Assembly: GCA_009760855.2 (NCBI GenBank)
Contig: WPIO01000001.1
Span: 10,308,501 to 10,347,500, forward strand
From: Cristatella mucedo
Lineage: Eukaryota; Bryozoa; Phylactolaemata; Cristatellidae
DNA: 39,000 bases
Direction of reading: 5' to 3'
Shown here: positions 20,495 to 30,555 of the stretch, one piece after another
How the letters are laid out: each line of letters starts with the position of its first letter
How positions within the stretch are numbered: position 1 is the stretch's first letter
The notes under the pieces: generated by a model
What the model saw: the letters and a program-made list of their open reading frames with translations, nothing else
Database searches by the model: none
What the model was told of the DNA's origin: nothing
Made by a program: the position numbers and the translations under genes

Positions 20495-20642
20495 CTCTGC
20501 CCTCAGTTTTTTCAACTCCTTGGTAAGCGCCTCGGTTTGCTGCATGTACGACCATCTTGCTTGGCGCTCACTCTCAAGTAGCTGTAGCACATGCGAGTGC
20601 TTCTGCTGGAGCTGCTCACGCTCGGCAGCCACGTTGCTGAAG
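20495..20642 (-). CDS. RasGRF-like exon 3: coiled coil after PH1
   Basis: Completes Ser122 and encodes residues 123-171 (FSNVAAEREQLQQKHSHVLQ and on to TKELKKLRAE). The charged heptad pattern EREQLQQKHSHVLQLLESE parallels the RasGRF segment between PH1 and IQ, a helical region that supports oligomerisation and PH-CC-IQ cooperation. The acceptor is CATGCAG|CTTC. The chosen donor is GCAGAG|GTGACG, because it leaves phase 0, which the next exon needs, and ends exactly where family similarity ends. The frame stays open for about 90 codons past this donor through an Ala/Gln-coding triplet repeat and into a SINE, but I read that part as intron. Confidence 0.9.
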
Positions 20643-21344
20643 CTGCATGAAGAGGCATGGCCGTCAGCAAATTCGGAGCAGCAGCACTGGCATTACTGTA
20701 GGCTGCTCAGAGTCTGTGACAGGTGATGAGCAGCCGGCAAACTGAGCAGCTGCCGACGAAACTGGCAACTACACAGCAGGACTGCTGTCAATTACTAGTA
20801 CATCTCTGCCGTCCACCCAATCGCAAATCTATCGAGAACCATCCACTGTTAAGCTCCGGCTACCAAGTGCACACGACCTTGCACTTTCTCCTGGATGATG
20901 CTGGCCCTGGATCAGCTGGTGAGCCTTAGGCAAATTACAATTAGCTTCTGTCTATCAAATGCTGGCATGCTGTCAATTAGAGGCTCAATCTAGACTCAAT
21001 CTCGAGAGCTGGGGCATGACGTTCGTGCAAATTCAAGTCCTGCACTTCAGCCCATAGCCTTAGTAGGAAAATACTAGAGGTCAGATGATGAAGTAGCCAC
21101 ATTTTTATAACAGTGGGAGAGCCTTCGTGACTATCACCACAGATAGCAGTGTGCTACAACGAATTGCTCACTGAAGGATTCGGATCCACAACTAATGTCG
21201 TGAAGGGTTAGAAACATACCCTGGGATAAGACTCTGGGGAGAAAATGTCACTCCGAAAAGATGTGTCAATTTCAGATTTTGTAAATTTTCAGCCACCTGT
21301 TAAGACAACACTTATAATTAGGGTATTTTTCGATGGACCGTCTT
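20643..21344. other. Intron 2, left part: no gene seen
   Basis: No RasGRF exon or clear repeat is recognised between exon 3 and the LINE-2 fragments. Confidence 0.55.
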
Positions 21345-21445
21345 TAATAATTATTATTATTAAGCACTTTATAGAACCCTCTATGAACTGAATCTCTTTC
21401 CAATCTCTCTACATATCCTACAAAGGAAGTATGGTTGAATGTTTA
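21345..21445 (-). mobile_element. LINE-2 3' end fragment (diverged)
   Basis: On the minus strand: AAAGAGATTCAGTTCATAGAG, in parts, then GGGTTCTATAAAGTGCTTAA and AATAATAATTATT. It is the LINE-2 terminus in a more diverged copy, next to the longer one at 21508. Confidence 0.6.
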
Positions 21446-21507
21446 GTGGTAAAATGTTCAATGAAAACAAGCATAACATGGCTCTAGGTGACATGCGCAG
21501 GGTCCAC

Positions 21508-22497
21508 ATAATAATAATAACAATAATGCACTTGATAAAGCGCCCTCGGAGAACTCAATCTCTCTCTAGGCGCTTTACATTTGCTGCAAGGGGAAATGCA
21601 ATTAAATGGTGAATAATATCATGCTTGATAAACAAACAACATGAATAACATGGTTAGGGGTGACATGCACAGGGTCAGCATGCAAATGTGGTTAGTGGCA
21701 GCATGCACAGTGTCAGCACGCATAAGCACATGAAGGACGAATCACGGGGACCCACTAAATGCTGTCCTAAATAGGTGTGTTTGTAAGATCTTTTTAAATG
21801 TGGTCAAGTCAGGGGATGCTCTGACGCAAGTCGGGAGGGAGTTCCAGGCTTTGGGAGCATACGAACTAAATGCACGGTCTCCAAAGGATTTGAGATTTTG
21901 AGTACGAGGTATTGGTAGACTGTTGGATTCCGAAAAGCGGGTGGTACGATGCTTGGCCTGGTGGGGGAATAGATCTGAGAGATAGGCTGGAGCCAAAGAA
22001 TGAAGTGACCTAAAAGTGAGCGACAAAACCTTGAAGTCGATCCGTTGCTTGACTGGGAGAAAGTGCAGGTCGGCGAGAAGTGGTGTGATGTGGCAACTGC
22101 CAAGCTGAAGACAGACAAGCCTAGCTGCAGAATTTTGCACCAACTGCAATCGCCTGATTGCACATGCCGGTAGGCCAGTAAGCAGTGAATTGCAGAAGTC
22201 GAGACGGGATGTTACAAATGCATGGACCAACTTTGACGTGGTATCCTTATCTAAACAAGCCCGAATTTTAGCAATGTTATGTAGCTGAAAGTAGGCAGAC
22301 TTGACTGTGGAGCTGATGTGGTCGTCTAACGAGAGGTCACTTTGGAACATGACACCTAGATTTTGAACTGATTCAACACGAGATATGCTGGCAGAGCCAA
22401 TTTTGAGCGTCAGCTTTCCAATTTGTGAATCACACTGGGTTTGCCCATAACTAGTAAGTTGGTTTTATCATCGTTTAGTTTTAGAAAATTTGCTGCC
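21508..22497 (-). mobile_element. LINE-2fam, 5'-truncated copy (RT end, C-terminal domain, 3' UTR)
   Basis: Coding remnants start at MAANFLKLNDDKTNLLVMG (about 22490), shift frame near 22425, then run VQNLGVMFQSDLSLDDHI to FRTAFSGSP at 21742 (over 200 codons). Conserved motifs are DFCNSLLTGLP and LAPAYLSDLF. The 3' UTR ends with AAAGCGCC, a loop and GGCGCTTT, followed by (ATT)n at 21508. It is a different family from the 13.4-kb LINE, though also L2/CR1-like. Confidence 0.85.
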
Positions 22498-22503
22498 ATC
22501 CAT

Positions 22504-22729
22504 GTAATGTAATGTAATGTATCTCCGTCTGTAATTTGACAAAGTCATAAAGACCGTGTGGGTGTTACGCAGGAGAGTTTTGTATAGCGCACGCACAGCT
22601 TAAGCGGCTCTCGGTACGCATTCGGAAGCCGACAGACTTCGTCTCACACAACAAAGAGAAAATGGAAAACATAGCAGAGTCAGGAGAGCAGTTGAGGTAG
22701 TGAGTAGCATAGAAGTAGCAGCTCAGGAC
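22504..22729 (-). mobile_element. 3' fragment of the 13.4-kb LINE family with (ATTAC)n tail
   Basis: Matches the 3' end of the LINE at 13382-15716 (GCGCTATAC region, then GTAACACCCACA) and ends on the minus strand with the tail ATACATTACATTACATTACA. The tail shows that this family ends in a pentanucleotide microsatellite. It lies between two LINE-2 fragments. Confidence 0.85.
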
Positions 22730-22785
22730 ATGTGCGGATGTCAATGCGGATCATCAATACATGCAGCAAGTGAGTTGAGATGTAA

Positions 22786-23260
22786 ATATGGTTAGTGGCA
22801 GCATGCAGTGTCAGCACACATAAGCACACAAATGACGAATCACGTGAACCCTCTAAATGCTGTGATAAATGGGTTCGTTTTAAGCTTCTTTTAAATGTCA
22901 AGTCAGGGGAAGTCGCGATGCCAGTCATAAGTGAATTCCAGGCTTTGGGACCATACGAACAACAGGCACGGTCTCCAAAGGATTTGAAGTTCTTGTGAGG
23001 TGTAGCTAAACGATTAGATTCGGAAAAGCGGGTGTTACTATGCTTAGCCTTGTGGGGAATAGATCTGATAGGTAGGCTGGAGCCAAAGAATGAATGGATC
23101 TAAAAGTGAGTAACAGAACAGTGAAGTCGGTGTACTGCTTGACTGGGAGCGAGTGCAGGTCGGCAAGCAGTGGTGTGGTGTGGCAACTGCAACGTTCAAT
23201 ACAGGTAAGTCCAGCTGCAGAGTTTTTCCCGACTGTATGCGCCTGATTGCACAGGTCTTT
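22786..23260 (-). mobile_element. Second LINE-2 fragment (degenerate)
   Basis: Covers the same region as 21680-22140 in the neighbouring copy: HTTPLLADLHSLPVKQ, LAPAYLSDLF and a frame-shifted PKAWNS region, followed by the 3' UTR. It has several frameshifts. Because it overlaps the first copy in content, it is an independent insertion or duplication, not the other half of the first. Confidence 0.8.
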
Positions 23261-23767
23261 GGACAAATAACGTTACCTAAACAGGTATGTAATGCTTTCA
23301 TTGGGCTTAGGTTTTCCTTCACAATTCTTTAGTTCGAGTCTACCCAGCCAAACATCGACATTCCACGTAAGAGACAGTATTCTGTAAAGTAAGCTAAAAC
23401 CGAGTGGCAATTGTATGGGCATCCTCGATTCGCTCAGCTATCGCTTACCTGCAACCCAATGACAGAGTCATCTCCGGTTCAACCAGACTGCAAAACCACC
23501 GGTGATTGCTCATTTTGTCAAAGATTCGTATGATTATATGGTTCTTATCAGGAACGTCATCATTTATAATTCCTTTTTTAAATCTCTCAATAGTTGTCTA
23601 GTGTTACAGGATGAATTTTAAGTTGAGGAAAGATTCACTATCTCGTCAAAACTTTTTACTTTGGACAAATACATCATAAAACATGCAAGGCATTTACGAG
23701 ATAGCCTTTGTATCTGCCAATCAGTAGCACAAGCACTCGGCTTCTGGGATGTGGTGTTTGCGCATCT

Positions 23768-23918
23768 ATAGTTCGAATATGTCTTTGCCCATGTGGTAAG
23801 GTGCTTGCTCTTCACAACCCAGGTCACAGGTTCAAGTCCTGAAGTGAGTGGTCCTTTACTGACCACTGCAAGCAGTGGTGATAGCCGTTTTCCGCCTCTA
23901 TACAAATGAGGCTGTGAA
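23768..23918 (+). mobile_element. SINE-A copy (diverged)
   Basis: GTGGTAAGGTGCTTGCTC, box B GGTTCAAGTCC, body GCAAGCAGTGGTGATAGCC and end CTATACAAATGAGGCTGTG. It is an older copy, opposite to the gene. Confidence 0.8.
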
Positions 23919-25369
23919 ATCAACTAACCTTTTTTAACCATGAAAACAGATGACAGACGGCTAATCGCTGCAGCTCTTGGTTCTCTGACAACTGCTCACA
24001 CTAAGCACTATTTTCTTGCGGGTAAACGATAGATGGAGGATGCATGAATGACTCTTACCACTCAAGCGGTAGCGTAGTCTCATTCGGAAATATACTTATG
24101 GAACTGCAAAGCAATGGTCGCAGCAGGACTGCTTGAATGAAACATACTGTGGCAGTAGGTATACTGATTTAGCCATATAACAATATTGTTTGCTAGAAAG
24201 GTATAATTATTTATTGATTTTTTAAAGCTCGTGCCATAAATAAAATGTTTGTAAATATTCCAAAATAAGCCTTGATTGCATTTTTCCAAAATAGTTAAAT
24301 CATTAAAATCTAATTTGAGACTCAAACTATAAACAAAACTGAACAATTTAATCTCTTCTTCTTTGCTATTTCTTAAAATCACTCTGCTCTGTTCCACATG
24401 CAGTTAATAGTCACAAAAATGACCTGATGACCAAGCATTACAAAGAAAAACAATGCTGCATTCTTTTTGGGTAGTCACTGGAGTTTGTGTGACATTCAGT
24501 TCAATTAATAATATTGCTGCTCTTGTCTTTCTATTCGTGCATCGGTACACGTCCTAGCTCCTGTTGATTAACCTGAAAATCGTACCTTCAAGCTCCTATA
24601 GAAGGCCTTCAAAAAGTTTAATAGAGGATTTGGAAAATCAACAAATATTACAATGCCTCGGCACAGTGGGCAAGCGACTTACACCTTAATTACAGAGACC
24701 ACTGGTGAACTCAGTCATTGTGCTAGATCGTGCCGACCTCAGACACCTAACTAAGACACTTGAGCTACCCTATGACTAGATCGACAGCTGACGGCAAGAA
24801 CTTTTAAACATGAAAGGCTTTGAAACTGAATTCGTTGCTAGACTGGCAGGAAGCTAGACCCCAACAGAAGCTCTATAGTATAAGATTTAAGCCTGTTGCT
24901 TCATTTGATTCGTCGAGTCATCCAGTTTCCACGACAGACTGCAGAGACTTCGAGAATACTCCAGGCAAACTACCAAGAAGCAAGCTATGGCAATCCAGAT
25001 TGGATGCAACTATTGTATGTTCTAACTACCCAACCATCAAGAAATCTATGCAGTTTTTAATGTGCAGAAATGTGAGGCTGTAGTGCAATTTTTATTAAAC
25101 AGGCTACTCGCAAAGAAATTGCATTTGAAGCTAAATTGCAAGTCAAAATGTAGGAAAGCCGTTCCTAACTAATCAAAAATGCTTAGCTATGGGGTCAGCT
25201 GGACACTGTGGCACTAATGAACCTTAAAAATAATCGAACCACATCTTGAGACTACTTTAGCCTCCTTGCAAATGTGAAAATAGACGAAGAGCAGCTGTGT
25301 CCTGCATACCGACAAGATCGATCACCAAAAGTTGCTTTGTTACTCTTCAGGAAAATACATTTATTGCCT
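23919..25369. other. Intron 2, middle: no gene seen
   Basis: AT-rich intronic DNA. An 87-codon ORF at 24820-25083 (plus) has no recognisable domain. Confidence 0.5.
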
Positions 25370-25480
25370 ATGATCAGCAAATGTAGAGCGCCTAGAAAGA
25401 GATTGAGTTCTCTGGGTTCTCTTGAGTTCTCTTGAGGGCGCTTTATCAAGTGCATTATTTTTAATGCTATTATTATTATC
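25370..25480 (+). mobile_element. LINE-2 3' end fragment (plus sense)
   Basis: GCAAATGTAGAGCGCCTAG, then AAAGAGATTGAGTTCTC, a small internal duplication (GGTTCTCTTGAGTTCTCTTG), GGGCGCTTTATCAAGTGC and an ATTATTATTATC end. It is a severely truncated insertion of the same LINE-2 family, opposite to the gene. Confidence 0.75.
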
Positions 25481-25640
25481 TAGCTTCTAACCATGAACAA
25501 TTGCAATCTCGTCAGTGCATTCATTTTGCATCTCTTTGATTGTAGGCATTGCCTTTATTTAAATGGTCAGTCAGCTGGGTCGTTATGGTGCTACAGCGGA
25601 AAGGAGGGATTACAAATACCAAAGCCACTTCGTTCAGCTG

Positions 25641-25910
25641 CAATTAAATCATTACACTAGTTCCACATACCACAATTCGCCAATGGTTAGCTGGAGTACC
25701 TAATAAATATTGGTCTAGTTGTTGTAGCAAGGTTTGCGTGAAAAATCTACCTTGTAAATCTTTTGGTGCCTCTATGAATTGAGCAACTGTAGTAGCTTGT
25801 TCACATGGAATATACCTGCCAGTATGCTTCTGCAGGGCATGCCGATATCGCTTTGGCTCAGTGTCTTCTACCACATGGTCAACTGCCTTCAGGATCGACT
25901 CTCTTTGTCC
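25641..25910 (-). other. Unassigned coding-like ORF in intron 2
   Basis: Minus-strand open frame of about 88 codons beginning near GQRESILKAVDHVVEDTEPK and containing TGRYIPCEQATTVAQFIEAP, LQGRFFTQTLLQQLDQYLLG and NHWRIVVCG. The amphipathic, well-mixed composition looks like real protein-coding sequence and not chance, but I do not recognise the family. It is not part of RasGRF, which is complete between exons 2 and 3. It is more likely an exon-sized piece of an old transposable element or a captured gene fragment. Confidence 0.35.
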
Positions 25911-26353
25911 TTAATAAGCTTCGAGGGGCTCTCCACGCCGCTTGCACTTCTCTCATCCAATCTGAGACCAGAGGTCGCTGATTCCAACTTTTGATTCTTA
26001 CTGTCATCATAGAAAAACTAGCAGCACAACCGTCGTGGACAAAACATCCCGTGAAATTCTTCCATTTAAATCATCTCTCGAATTAGGAAGTTAATTACAT
26101 TTTAAAATGAAAGTCTGATCTACTCTAAGTGAAGGATCTCAGCACTCTACACAAAAAATCTTACACTTTAAAACTGCCGTATGTGATCTGGGCATAGTCA
26201 CTAGGAAGTTCCCAATAAATAGCACACATGCAGTGTGTTAAATTGGATCCGCAGGCTTCCAGAAGAGATGAATGGCATTTGTATACCTATTCGAGCAAAG
26301 CAGTAGCTGGTGGAGCAATGTAGAGCCTATGATGGAGCTGCTTATCACCATAC

Positions 26354-26463
26354 CTTGAATGTTGGATTGCCTGAGCCCACAATGCATAGTCACACTCGTT
26401 GTCGACCAGCAGCTCGAAGAGCTTTACCACCTCGTTGTCTTTGTAATAGACAGCCAGCCCATG
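26354..26463 (-). CDS. RasGRF-like exon 2: second half of PH1
   Basis: Encodes residues 86-121 plus two bases of codon 122. It begins HGLAVYYKDNEVVKLFEL and ends CDYALWAQAIQHS. This matches the PH1 C-terminal half of RasGRF: an HYFTV-like strand, the acidic loop, then the C-terminal helix with the conserved Trp (CDEWVAAI in vertebrates, CDYALWAQAI here). The acceptor is GTTCTAG|CAT and the donor CAAG|GTATGG; entry phase is 0 and exit phase 2. It was found by alignment because it is too short to show as a long ORF. It is separated from exon 1 by an 11.8-kb repeat-filled intron. Confidence 0.9.
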
Positions 26464-26900
26464 CTAGAACAAGAAAATAAGGGCGTGATTAGAGTAAAAT
26501 CCGATAAAAAACTTAGCAAGCACATCATGGATTCAGAGAGAGTGCCTTTTGTAATAGCCAAATTCTTACGGTCCATGCTGACATGCATATAAATATCGAG
26601 AAAAAAAACACTTTCCTCGCATACTTACTCTTTTGCAGTGCAAAGGCTATAGAAGGTACATTTGAATGTGCATAAATACCCTGTTCGTAATAATCGCCCA
26701 CAGACCATAACGTAAGCATGACATCAGTGACTTGTGTTTTCGGACTCACGTGCTCACCTTTAAAACAATATAGGTGGATGTATCCATACAGTCAAACCTC
26801 TGGATATATCTATACAGTCTGACTTCTCTGTACGAATACCCTCCATTAGATGACTTCCTATGCTGTTATGGAAGTTGTGCTTACACTGAGGTAGTCATGT

Positions 26901-27228
26901 ATGTGGTTTGTGTTTCGATTGTGCATGATTCGAGATCACTAGGAACGAGATGTGGCCTAGTGACGAGCCGGTGCCCAGCTGTGGTCTGGCGGCTGTGGCT
27001 TGGACACAGGCCGGCTTTGTCCTCCCACTAACATGGGGATGAGCTGTGGCTGGGAGGGAGTGAAGGAAGTTGAAACGCTGGCCTAGGAGAGCGACCATTT
27101 GTGTCTGGGGAGCTGCAGGCGCCTGCAAAAATACACGTCGTTGTGAACGAGCTTCGGTGTTCTGCCTGCTTCTGTGTACATGCTGTTAGGAGTGCATTAG
27201 TCTACAATGTAACCAACCACGGTCTTGG
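26901..27228. repeat. 328-bp GC-richer insertion flanked by an 11-bp direct repeat
   Basis: GGTAGTCATGT occurs at 26890-26900 and again at 27229-27239. The enclosed sequence is more GC-rich than its surroundings and has no ORF of note. It also contains TGTATGTGG near the left edge and TCTACA at 27201-27206, so a solo LTR is possible, but its boundaries do not coincide with the direct repeats. Confidence 0.45.
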
Positions 27229-27272
27229 GGTAGTCATGTTACCGATACAACAAGTCCAGTTTCATCGCATTC

Positions 27273-27871
27273 AGCTATTATGCCACTACAGCGGACTATG
27301 AATATGGCTGCAAGGCTGGTCTTCAAGTCCCAGCGGTTTGAGCACGTGTCACCTCTGCTGAAAGAGCTAGGATGGTTGCCGGTTGAGCAAAGGATACAGA
27401 GCAAAGTTCTTACGCTGACCCACAAGGCCCGCCGCGGCTTGGCTCCTTCGTACCTAGCTGAACTGCTGCATCAGTTTCAGCCTGTTCGCGCCCTCAGGTC
27501 CTGTGTGGACAATAAATTAGCTGTCCCATTCCTCCGCTTAAAGACAGTTGGCGACAGAAGCTTTAGCTCTGCAGGTCCTAGACTGTGGAACTCGCTTCCA
27601 CAATTCTTACGCAACGACATCTACTCTCCAACTGCCGACTGTGGTACATCTTTTTCAGCGATCCTGAACTGCTACTTCTATGCTACTCACTACCTCAACT
27701 GCTCTCCTGACTCTGCTATGCTTCCCACTTTCTCTCTGTTGCGTGAGACAAAGTCTGTTGGGTACCGAATGCGTCCCGAAAGCCGCTTAGGCTGTGAGTG
27801 CGCTATACAAAACTCTCCTGCGTAACACCCACATGGTCTTTATGACTTTGTGGAGTTACTGATGGAGATAC
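27273..27871 (+). mobile_element. 5'-truncated copy of the 13.4-kb LINE family
   Basis: Encodes the LINE C-terminal domain without interruption (MNMAARLVFKSQRFEHVSPL through GPRLWNSLPQFL to QNSPA), then the 3' UTR to GGAGATAC. It is almost base-identical to 13382-13980 in reverse orientation, with only a handful of differences and no coding lesion, so it is recent. It lies opposite to the host gene in intron 1. Confidence 0.93.
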
Positions 27872-28255
27872 AAGAAATGACACACGTCCAAATGAACGTT
27901 CTCACCAATCACCAGTGGTAGGAGATACGAATGTGGAAGAGCGAGAACCAGACTGTCTCGGGATGTGCTTTGCCGACGGGCTAGAGATCTTTTTGGGCTG
28001 AGCGACTCCGAACCAAGCGATGTAAAATTCTACATTGTGCACTCGAGAGGTGGCGACCTGGCGGACCTCGCGGTACACTAGTGGTTCCTATGAAGGAGCT
28101 GCTGTCGGCGGCGCCTTCCGTGGCAGCCAGCGGCTCGCATTGATGAAGGACCAGTGAGGTCAGAGCGAGCTCGTTCTCCGTCCGGCAGCGAAGGTGCGTG
28201 GAGCAGCACCGACCGGTGCAAGAGTCTCTGGGCCGGCCCTCTAATGCCGCTCTGC
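27872..28255. other. Intron 1 stretch: GC-rich segment, no gene
   Basis: 28030-28255 is unusually GC-rich for this intron (GGTGGCGACCTGGCGGACC region) and runs directly into a SINE-B-type tail. It may be the body of a composite SINE or an unrelated relic. Confidence 0.4.
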
Positions 28256-28322
28256 ATATGACCTATGTGAAGTGCCTGAATTGAGATCAAGTTGTCTTAC
28301 GGCGCTATAAAAATGAATTATA
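28256..28322 (+). mobile_element. SINE-B tail
   Basis: GAAGTGCCTGAATTGAGATC, AAGTTGTCTTACGGCGCTAT, then AAAAATGAATTATAAG: the shared SINE-B / LINE-2-like 3' end without its tRNA-like head. Confidence 0.65.
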
Positions 28323-28545
28323 AGTACGATCTCGCGTATTTTTGGTCAGGGCAAGGGCTATTTAGCCGCTAATGTGGCTTTCAAGCCCACTGCCGCAAGC
28401 GAGATCGCCGAGTCATTAACACAGTTCCTGATACCACATTAGCCAGCTGGCGGTTCTACAATGCTGAGCTTTGGAGTCAGAGTTCTTCTGACTGGAGACC
28501 TAATATGCGAGAAGTCAAGCGGATTTCCGAGCTTCTGGGGCATGT

Positions 28546-28758
28546 ATGGATCTGACTCAGCCATTCTTTTCTTGCGGCTGGCCAGAGAAATTGATCAAAC
28601 TGAAGTCGGTCGTCAAGATACGTGATGAAGGTGGATCTGCAAATGCCTGTTTAACTGTAACTCCGATTTCAAATGCTACGGGAGAATACAAACTAGAGCA
28701 GCTATTTATTGGAAATGCAAGAAAATCGAGGGCTTTAATGGAAAACACAGGTACGTAG
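28546..28758 (+). pseudogene. Possible pogo/Tigger-like transposase fragment
   Basis: The frame ends CLTVTPISNATGEYKLEQLF, then IGNARKSRAL. This recalls the DDE strand region of pogo/Jerky-type transposases (a pattern of RLTV, N-x-x-G, KL-P-L-IG-K-PR). No catalytic Asp triad can be completed, and flanking sequence is not recognisable. It could be chance similarity. Confidence 0.35.
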
Positions 28759-30079
28759 CTTATCATTCTATCCCGTTACAATGCTAGCTTGGACGGCGGA
28801 GGGATTATTCATTGAACAGATGCAAATGGTGGGTGCTGATGTGAGCAGAGCTAACCACCAGATTTTGTTTCTTTTAGAAAAATTCAGAGCCATTCAATAG
28901 AAGTCCTTGTACTGTCGAATGTTAACTTGTTAATGTTAATGTTAAGTTGGGCATGCTTCTTTTACATTCAACATTGAAAGTGCAGCTTCTAGATGCAGGA
29001 ATCGTTACCTCCTTCAAGATGCGATACCGCTGCGTCCATATTTAGCAGGCTGTTGTTTTTCTGGAAGCTGGAGACAGTAATATTAATTTCAGCGATCAGC
29101 TAATGACAACACACCGGTGTACTCGTGCAGGACAATAGACTTCTCCCGACATAATCGGCAATTACTTTCTGCAAATAGTACTCTTTGCTCAGTGGTCGGA
29201 CGAAGAAGTGTTACGGGAGTCTGAGACTAAAACACTGGATGGAAAGGTATGCAAGATGCCAATCTCACGCCTGATATGCCGTCGCTCTTTCAAGCTCAGA
29301 GGTTGGCTGCAAGAGACGACTGCCATGTTTGACAACAGCAGCGATCTTGTAGAATCTACCGTTCTCCATAGGCTCCGTAAGACTGCAACATGCGCTGCGT
29401 CAACATTTTGCAGCCTCACTGGCCAAGGAAACCCTGGAGCAATATTTTTGAGTTTCATAGTAAGGTTCACACGTGAACACTATTAACATACTTGGACATC
29501 TTGAACGCTAGTGCTGAGGAGATTTTCCCACGTTCTATGAGTCCAGGACTCAACCAGACCATGTATCGATTCGGTGCAATGCGTCGTATATGGTGTGCAA
29601 GTGCTGTCTTTATTGGGCTTAGGATCCTTAAGCAGTTATGATCGGAGATAACATGGCCGCCGCTTAGCGTCCTCCCACTAGAGTAAGTCGACAGAGGAGC
29701 TACAGTCGGATGCCTTGCAACTGACCTGATATGACACCTAATTAAAAGCCCGTGCATAATTAGTTTGACACTGTTTTCCCTGCGTTTTATTTGCATGTAC
29801 GATTTTATAGTGCATTAACATCCACCATTATATTGAGAACATCGTTTGGGCTCTGAAGGAGTATACTACCGAGTATGCACCCTATTTGCCCTATGCCAGC
29901 AGACATCGCTGGGCATCTTACCCGTAGTTTGAGTTAAGCAACGGCACACAAATGACGACAAACGAACACCGTAGCGGCTTTTAGCAGCCGTCACACCGTA
30001 GGGTACCAGCACACAACCTCCTTGCCCAGCGTCCACGTCTCAACTCTTTTATTTCGGTCCGTTCTCCCGGTCCCTACTT
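28759..30079. other. Intron 1 stretch: no gene seen
   Basis: ORFs of 90-110 codons at 29189-29796 show no domain. Nothing else is named. Confidence 0.5.
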
Positions 30080-30179
30080 CCCAGAAATAGCACGGCCACT
30101 ATTTCTATATACATCCCAGAAACAGTACGGCCACTATTTCTATATACATCCCAGAAACAGCACGGCCACTATTTCTATA
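30080..30179. repeat. Minisatellite: 35-bp unit, about 2.9 copies
   Basis: The unit starts CCCAGAAACAGCACGGCC and continues ACTATTTCTATATACAT. Copies start at 30080, 30115 and 30150, with single-base differences (AAATAG, AAACAG, GTACGG). The last copy is truncated by an A-run. Confidence 0.93.
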
Positions 30180-30555
30180 AAAAAAACAGAACATAGGCGG
30201 GTTAAGCTACCTCGTCTGAGCCACATCAAAGGCGGGGCAGTGTGCAGAAGCTGAGTGCCGGTCCATACCCAAACTACAATACCATGTATTGCTACGAAAG
30301 ACTCGCCATTCTTTATACGATCAGTCATTATAATGGGAACCGTCGCTATCATTTATCTTAAAAGCAAAGGGGACACGCCGCTGCATTTTTCACACCATTC
30401 TAGAAGCCAAAATTCTTAGTGTGTATGCATGCACCTGGCATGCGTTTGCGAGTGAGCGTGCGTAAATAAAAGTCGGCCGATTCACCAGCCTTATTTGTAA
30501 ATTTTGAGAGTCTTGCCCGTGAGCGCAGAGGGTGCACTAAAAGCTTAGGAGGCCG
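30180..30555. other. Intron 1 stretch: no gene seen
   Basis: No repeat or coding signature is recognised between the minisatellite and the next LINE fragment. Confidence 0.5.
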
